Below, in pieces: positions 53,901-62,426 of a stretch of 64,000 nt of DNA. The position numbers were made by a program, and so were the translations under genes. Every line of letters begins with the position of its first letter. The first letter of the stretch is position 1. The notes under the pieces were generated by a model, which saw only the letters and a program-made list of their open reading frames with translations, made no database searches and was not told the DNA's origin. This DNA is from Piezodorus guildinii. Lineage: Eukaryota; Arthropoda; Insecta; Hemiptera; Pentatomidae. The stretch covers positions 57,220,217 through 57,284,216 of the forward strand of contig CM041298.1 in the NCBI GenBank assembly GCA_023052935.1, in the 5' to 3' direction.

Positions 53901-56900
53901 GTAACCTAAATTTTTTGATTTACCAAGTTTTTTTAAGGAAAAAGCAAGAGTAATTGAATATTTCATAGTCAAGTGAAATATAAGTATTTACATTTAAAAT
54001 ATGATATTGTTGAATTATCAAAATAAACTATCATATTTTATTATTGTAATTATTATTTTTTGTAAGGGTTGGTTTATTTAATCGGAAATTTGGTTAGTTC
54101 TAAGAGTTATTTAAAAAAAATCATTGATAATTAATACTTAGGTTAATTTGCATGGTTATTTATGTATATATCCTTTTCAATAAAATAAAAGTATTAAAAG
54201 AAAAAGGTTTAATTTTTTTTCTAAACTCCATATGTTTTTAATTAGCATCACCGAACACAAAACTTGGCCTAAGAATGACAACTCTACACGAAGAGCACAC
54301 TCGGAATTTCCCTCTGAGCGAAGAGGGCTTGATAGAGGAAGAAGAAGAGGGAGGAGAGGAGGAAAGAGAACCAATCAGGCGGTTTTCCGAGTTCGAATCA
54401 TTTCAGGTATGATTTTTTTTTTTTTCTATTGATTTGCCTTTTGGCTATAAGTCTGTAACCTTCATCATTTTTTTCTCCCTCAGTTTTACACACTCTATCT
54501 CTGTTTTTGTTGGTGTTGCTCAGATCGAAATTTTGATGACATCCCGTGGTAAAAATTCAGTAGAGAATATTTTTATGTTAATAAAATTTGTCACTAGAAC
54601 TTTCTGATTATAGGAACAATTTACAATTATAATATACAACTATTATTGTTTTAAAAAGAAAAATGTTTTGGCCAAATTTTTTCAGCGTTGGTGCTATTTT
54701 GACTCACTCTATCTCAGTTAGAGTTGATCAGATTGAAAATTTAATAATAGTTTCCATGTCAGAAATTTAGGGGAGAAAGTTTAGTTTTATTAATGCTAAG
54801 ACCTACCATTTAGGAGCTATATGGTTCAAATGAAAACAGTTACCAATTTACCAGTGTCTAAATTTACATAAATAATTAAAAATAAATTTTGTTAGTAGAT
54901 TGTTTCTTTCTTTACCTTTTATACTTGATCAAGCTGTCCGTCTGTTTTCAAACTTTATTTTTCTCTTATTGGGAAAAGCAGTAAACTATAGATACACATT
55001 ATTTATTGATCTCTTGTTTTTCAAAATTAGGGAGAAATAATGAAGCCACTTTTTAAAAATCCTACAAAATATTACACAATGGTTTATTCTTTCCAAATAA
55101 AACTATATTAGGGTATAACTTCTTATAGGCAATTAACTAATATGAAAAGTAAAAAATTATTCAAAGGAAAATGGAATATCTCCGCACTTTATTGATTCTA
55201 AAACTCTATACATATTTTTCTCTATCTTCAAAAATAACTTGAGTTATGGGCGTTATGTGTATAATTTCAATTTTTTTCTGAGAGAAGTAGGTTCAGGGTG
55301 CAGTAAATATAACACACAATTAAGTGTAAACTTAATTTATACGCTAATTGTATTTATACGCTTATTATATTGTATTGTATTTATACGCTTAATTGTGTGT
55401 TATATTGACTGCTCCCTGAACCAACTTCTCTCATATATACACACAGTCAACCATTGTCACTTCATGGTTCAATTGTTTTTCATTTTTTTTTAAATGTAAT
55501 TATTTGCAGTTTTTTGGTTAAAAAACAATAATAAATTTTTCTCTTTCATCAAAAATAACTTTTATTGAATTAAATTACTTTTAGTCAGCTGCCATTTTAA
55601 AAATAACCAACTGATATCAACGTCTATATGTTAGAATCATCATTGAATGCCCTAGTATTTTTGTGGAAAATTTCAAACTTATTGGTCCAGCAGTTATGCC
55701 ACGGATGGTGGACAAACAGATTTCCCAACCTTTCTCTTTTGCTAGTAGAATAGAATCTGTCTGGTTACTGTGTTGGGAATCGCCCTCGAAAAGTGTCCAT
55801 TTCTTCTTCGAATTACGTCCATGATCTTCTCAGTGTAACAATAAATTTTCTGGCTGTGCTTTGTATTCACTGTATATTTTCACTGGTCAGGATAATTTTA
55901 TTTTTATTATTTCAGCAATAATTTAATAGAGTGACAATGGATGGGGGGCCTCCTGGTTTCTTTGTTGACCCAACATAAATACATAGTTACACATGGAAGG
56001 TTCAATTTCAATAACATTACAGAACATTACAATGTATCTGTAATATTTCTTCTCACATTATTTAGGCAATTTACTTAAACAGTCTCTCTTCTTTTTTAGG
56101 ATTCTGAAAGATCAAAGCAACATGTTAGAAGTTCACTTCCGAGTTCAAGAACATTGGATTCTCTCGTTGAACTTCAATCTACTAAAGGAGGAACACCCAG
56201 TACAAGTTCAAGGTAAATAGATCATTATGGTGGTTTTAGCGCGTTCAGTGCGGAAGGATAAATCCGTATAATGGGATCGATTAACCCCACCCAATAACTA
56301 TTCACAAGTGCATCACAGGGTCAATCGGCCCCATATTCTTTCCTTAGTTTAAATATATTTATTCTCCTAAAAATTGATTAATATAGGTAAGAATACCACG
56401 GCAGCAGGATGTTAATTGATTCATTCAAAAGTTCATTAACCTCATGGAAGTTGTAGTCATAAATAAATTTTGTTTATTTTTTAATTAAAGCAATTTTTCA
56501 CTTTATAAAATGAAATGTTATGATATTTTAGAAACAGGAAATGACTTTGATTTCCTTGTGAGGTTGGGCTCCCTCTTACCCCCTAAACATAACCTTTTCC
56601 ATACTTTACGAAAATTAAAATTAAAAAAGAGGCTCCCCTCCCCTCATCATCGAGTGACTCATCATTTTTCCAGAATACTAATCCCTTCTTATTAACACTT
56701 AAATGAGCACACCTTAAATTCCCTTTGAGTTTATCTATTTTATCTCACAACCATTCACATCTATCAACGTTTCGGGGTTGTTTCCCCATTCTCAAGACTT
56801 ATTTTTTTAAAAACATTTTCACACATATAACTCACTACTTCACTTCATAGCTCACTGCTATTCGTCCACATGTTCATTGGCTTACTGTTTGTGTGGACAA

Positions 56901-59900
56901 ATAGCATGTATGTATGACAACTAACTGTATCTTTTGACACACCACACTTACTGGCAAGTTCGCAAGTACCTCTGGATGGATATGACTAAACAGCTTCCTA
57001 CTTATCCATTAATGGTAGCCCAGAGTACTTCTCCCTTAGCAATGTCATATCTCCACTGCTAAATTTTTCAAACAAATGTCATATAGTGCACTGATCAGGA
57101 ACATCTTCCCCTTCATATTTAATAATTTTAATGACATTTTTTTTTTCAATAATGCCTTGAAATTATGAGAATTTCATAGAACACTGTTATATTTCTCCTT
57201 TGACACAAACAACTAAACTGAGGTTTTTTTTAGAAGTTGATATGGATTAAACATGCTTAAAAAAAGTTCTAAAAGTATTATTAATTATTGGTAAGTCATA
57301 AATAAGATTCAAATATTTAGTCATTTGAAATCTTGAATTTGATAAATGCTTAAATCAACTGATGAGTCAAAATAAAATATTTTTAGTTCACAATGTGGTA
57401 CATAAGAAATTATTTTTCAAAACCCCAAAACTAATTATCTACTAGCAAGTTATCAGATTAGTAAATTCTACTGACTTTTATTGTTGTGTACTTTGATTAA
57501 TATATTTCTTTAATTTTTCAGTGGCTATGGATCTCAAGCAGTTTCTTCTAGTAATCTAACTAGTGATGATTGCCTTTCATTGAGATCAATGGACACCCCA
57601 GACGACGGAAAGCATTCTTGCCCCACCGAAGAACCCAAGGTCCCTCAAACTCCAGTCGTGAAAGATGAATTTTCCAGTCAAGTCAATCATGAAAGCCAAA
57701 GCTCAGAGAACGAACCCCCTGCTTTGACTCCTGGCAAAGTAGTTTATCCTCTATACTATTAGCGAATGCTTAGTTTTTATTAATTGTATTGTTTTATCCA
57801 ATCTTTGTTCTTGTTTTCAGGTTGTAAGAAGGCGAAAGAATAGCAGTGGTGCCATTAGGAGTAACAGTAACAGGGCTTCCTTTCCACAAGCCCGAGGGCC
57901 TCTTTCTGAAAGTAAAGCAGCGCTCAGGCTAGAGAGGAAGTTGTCCGAACTGTCTAATGGCAATGAGAGCATATCTTCCGGTGGTAACACTGAAGGTACG
58001 ATAATACATATGTATCCGTTTTTATCCAAACGTCTAGTAATAACGTAATAAATAAATAGTTTTTATAAAGTCTGTTTTTGCCAATGAAATAGTGTATACT
58101 GTTACTATTGGGTCGTTTCACATGAAATGTCCGTTTTTATAGTCTCTGAAATACATAAAGGATTTTGCAGGTCTCTGTTGTTTTCTTCCAAATGTTTAAA
58201 TATTTAAAGTAAACAGTTACTAATCCTCTACCTTTGTATTATAAACATTAGCTTCCCAATCAATTACCCGCATTTTATTATACCTCCAAATATGAACATG
58301 GAACACGCGATTTTCGAGTAATATTTTTGTACGAGTTTAAACTCGGCCATTCAGTAGCTGAGGCTGCTAGAAATATTTGCTAGGCGTTTGGGGAAGGGAG
58401 TGTTTATGAACGGACCATTCGCCGTTGGTTTGCTGAGTTTTCAGCAGGGGATACCGACTTGGAAAACTTGACCCGAGGAAGACCTCTGTCGGTAATAGAC
58501 AACGATGTCCTCAAACATACTGTAGAAGGAAACCCCTACCAAACAGTTAAAGGACTCTGAGCACAACTAGATCCAAGTGCATCTACCGTTTCCAGACATT
58601 TAAAGTGTATTGGGAAAGTAAAAAAGCTCGATACATGGGTACCTCATGATCTCACTGAGTGGCAGCAAGACCCCATGTTTCAAAACATACCGTGCAAAAA
58701 TTGAAAGAACTGGGCTACGAAGTTCTTCTGCACCCACCATATTCTCCCGACTTGTCTCCAGTAGATTACCACCTGTTCAGGAATTTAGACAACTTCAACA
58801 AAGGAAAATTTTTTGAAAATGATGATCAAGTGAAAAGTGCGTTTTCAGATTTTGTTTCACTTCAAAGCTCAGAGTTTTTCAGTTCGGGGATAAAAAAGTT
58901 GGTGTCACGATGGGAAAAATGTGTAGAAAAAGAAGGTAAATACTTCGAATAAAATGATCTTGTTTTCATATCCTATTTTTAATAAAAATCCTTTGCCTTG
59001 AAAACGGGCATTTCATGTGACACAATCCAATATTTCCCCTTTTTTGGCATGGATAAGTCTTTTTTGGAGGGGTCATGTTAATTACGGTTTTTTCTCTATG
59101 CTCTACCTCTGCGGGTGTTGCTTGGATCAAAAATTATATGACAGTTCCTTTAAATTTAGAAGAGAATATTTTTTTTTTTTTTTTTTTACATAACATTTGT
59201 TGCTTGGACCTACTGTTTAGGAGATATATTGGTTCAAATGAAAAAAGTCGCATTTTTCCTGCCTTTTTTTTAGTGTTGGCACTTTTTTTTACACTTTTCT
59301 CTATTGGCTTTGCTCAAATCAAAGTTTTGATGACGGCTCTTTTTACTGCTTGGACACTTCTACCTTTTTTAATAAGCCTGTTTTTAGTGAGTGGAAGTAT
59401 TTACTGGCTAATTTTGGTTTATGATTTTCAATAATGAACCTTTGTTATCAACCAAAAAAATAAAATTAAAAATTACTCCCCTCATAATTTGAGGGCTTCA
59501 AGAAATGTATAACCTGAATAATGAATAATAAAACATTCATTTGTCTGCCGTCCGCAGCATTTTTCCAAAACTACCAGACCAATTTTTTTTTTTAATTCAC
59601 CACAAAAATACTAGGGCATGAATTAATGAAACTCATGCAAAGATGAGCCTAACACCTAGAAGTTGATATCAGCTGGTTATTTTCAAAATGGCGGGCGAGT
59701 AAAAGTGATTTAATTATTTTTGAAGATCGAGAAAATATTTATTTTTTTTTACCATAAAACGCGCTTTGATTATAAAAAAGAGAAAAAAATTGAAATTTTA
59801 CACATAAATTAAGCCCATACATAACTCAGTTATTTTTTAAGGTAGAAAAACATGTATAGAGTTTTAGAATCAGTACAGTGCAATAAACAGAAAGAAAAAA

Positions 59901-60442
59901 AGTTGATCTATATATTCAAATTACAAATCATAATAGATCTAATTCCACCAAAGCATGGTTATTATTGAAAATAGAGAAAAATTGAAAAGATTAGCAGCTA
60001 TGTAAAGAAACAGATATACTCAAATATATTTATTTGGAAATAATAAACCATTTTGTAATGATTCGCAGCCTTTTTTTTTTTTTTTTTTTTTTTTTTATCC
60101 TAGAACTTTATCCACTTGAGACAATCAGTTATGATTATTTAATATTTTTTACAATAAAAATATCCCACAAATTATGTTTTGGTTAAGATTCATTTATTTA
60201 TAATATAATATGTGCTAATTTACTGAATAGTTTTTTTTTTTAAATTGTGCTTATTTGTTTACAGATGAAATTGAGATAATCAAGGAAGCTCCCCTTCCTG
60301 AATGGGTCTGCCTCGGAGAAAGTGTCCAAATCAGGCCTTATAACTCAACGGGTGTGATAGCCTACATTGGGCCCACTTCTTTCGCGTCTGGCACTTGGGT
60401 TGGGGTTGACCTTGATGCACCTATAGGTATGATACAATTAAA

Positions 60443-60476
<34 letters not shown>

Positions 60477-62388
60477 TACATATACATACATACATATGGT
60501 TAACATTAAACATCTAGTAAACAATATATAATGTCTTTTAAAAGTTATTATATGAAATTTGATAGTGACACTCTTATTAACCCTTTAGTGCATAATTTAA
60601 TATTTTTCCCTAAAACAATTTTTTTCTGATCAATTTTGGTCTGCAGATTGAGGGAAAAATAAGGACAAAAATTCCAAATGAATATTTACGTGTTTGTTAC
60701 AATTTCGCAACACCATGTATTTACGGACTAGTTTGAATAAGAAACATATTCACCAATTCCTCTTTTTAAAGTTTATTAATAAATCAAGATAAACATGACA
60801 ACAAAAATATAATCAACAATTCCTATTTTTCGAACCTGGAGCACTCAGCAGATCCGGAGCGGAAAGGATGTTGACACACATAATACTGTTATCGTCTTCT
60901 TTTTTCCTCAAACCGAACTCCTTCCAAACCCTCTACCGGATGTCACATTAACTAAAAATGAAGTTGTGTTTGGTTGCAAACTCAACAGAAAGCACTGGGT
61001 GCACGATTTATGTCATGTTGCGGAAACACTACTCCATATATCAAAGGGTTAAAAGCAAGGTGGTCCACCAACATCAAGGTTGTTTCTCTTCGGACCAGTG
61101 AAGGACTGTGTGGCGGAACAACAGCTCCCTCAGACCGTCTCCCACATCGTTATAAATTGGTTAGAGAAATTTCTTGGTGGAAGAAATTTCAAGTGGATAG
61201 AAAGCTGTATGTAATAACTCTATTTTTGGTATTACGTAAAGTTTGAGTAGCTCACCTGTAAAATGAAAGATTTTGTCTTATTCACCACTTATTTGACCAT
61301 TTATTCACGACCGCCACAGATATAATTATACTCGTGATGAGTGTCGCCCATTACAAGTATAACTATGTTTGCAAGTGAAATAGGTATGGTCAAAATTTGG
61401 GATTTAAACCCTTCTGACTGCCTCAGAGTCCTTGACTGGTGCGAAGAAACACCACGTTGATGTTGGTGCACCAGCTTCCTAGTATCAAGAGTGTCTCTAT
61501 CAAATTTCATGTAATTACTTTTAAAAGACATAATAAATGATGAAAAGTTATGTTTGAAATTTTCCTTCACAAATCCTTATTCTGACAAAAAAATTTTTTT
61601 TTATATTTAGGATTTAAAGGTGTCAGTTTTTCTTCGTATGATGTATAGTTTTAAAAGATTTTTTTTTAGTTCATTGATCCAATACCATTTTCAAAAGTGT
61701 GGTCTTGTAATTTTTTTTTTTTTATATTAAATTAATGGTTGGTTTATTTTTCTCATTTCAAGGAAAAAATGATGGAAGCGTAGAAGGAGTGAAGTATTTT
61801 GAGTCTAGGCCGAAGCATGGCATCTTTGTTCGTGCTGACAAACTTATTCGAGACAGAAGAGGAAGAGCTATGAGGGATCAGAGACCTTCTAAAGGTAATT
61901 TTATACATATTTGTTTTAATTTATCATTTATTTATTTTTATAAAAATTGATAAAAATATTTTTTTATGTCTAAATAATATAAATTCAAAATTATTTTCAA
62001 AAATTGTTGAGACCTTGTCAAATTTTTTGTTAATATTTTCAATAATTTCATTTGTAATCAACTAAAAAAAAAAATTACCCCCCCCCCTCCCTCAAAATTT
62101 GAGGTCTTATGTTTCAAATTAGGTAGAACCTCAATAATGAATTAACAAAAAAAAAAAAAATCAGTCCACCTCCGAGTTTTTTCTCCGAAGCTACTCGACA
62201 TATTTCTTTGAAATTTGACTTAAAAATACTAGGGCTTCTGATAATGATCCCAATACCTTGACATTGGTATCAGCCAATTAGTTTTAAAATGGCAGATGAT
62301 AAAAAAAAAGTTTTAATTCAATAACTCGGTTATTTTTGAAGATAGAGTAAAATTTTGTTTAGAGTTTTTTAATGTGGACACTCCAATT

Positions 62389-62426
<38 letters not shown>

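Larger units (their letters stand above)
54407..56099. other. Intron 28
   Basis: Contains a dispersed repeat (family S, 54435-55740) with a palindromic element inside it (55280-55432). Confidence 0.6.
56213..57521. other. Intron 29
   Basis: Contains the repeat module shared with 7895-8045 and a second partial copy of the mariner-like element of intron 26. Confidence 0.6.
57996..60264. other. Intron 31
   Basis: Contains an internally deleted mariner (58108-59030) and a copy of repeat family S (59050-59990), then poly-T tracts. Confidence 0.65.

Noticed and set aside
56230..56420. GC-rich stretch after exon 29 beginning GCGCGTTCAGTGCGG
   Set aside because: Resembles the left end of the TTAA elements, but no matching right end or TTAA target could be found.
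57817..58029. Minus-strand open frame opposite exon 31
   Set aside because: Shadow of the coding exon; the plus-strand frame is supported by splice sites and by KIF13 context.
59075..59434. 119-codon hydrophobic open frame
   Set aside because: Consists of T-rich repeat family S sequence; the apparent membrane segments come from poly-T codons.
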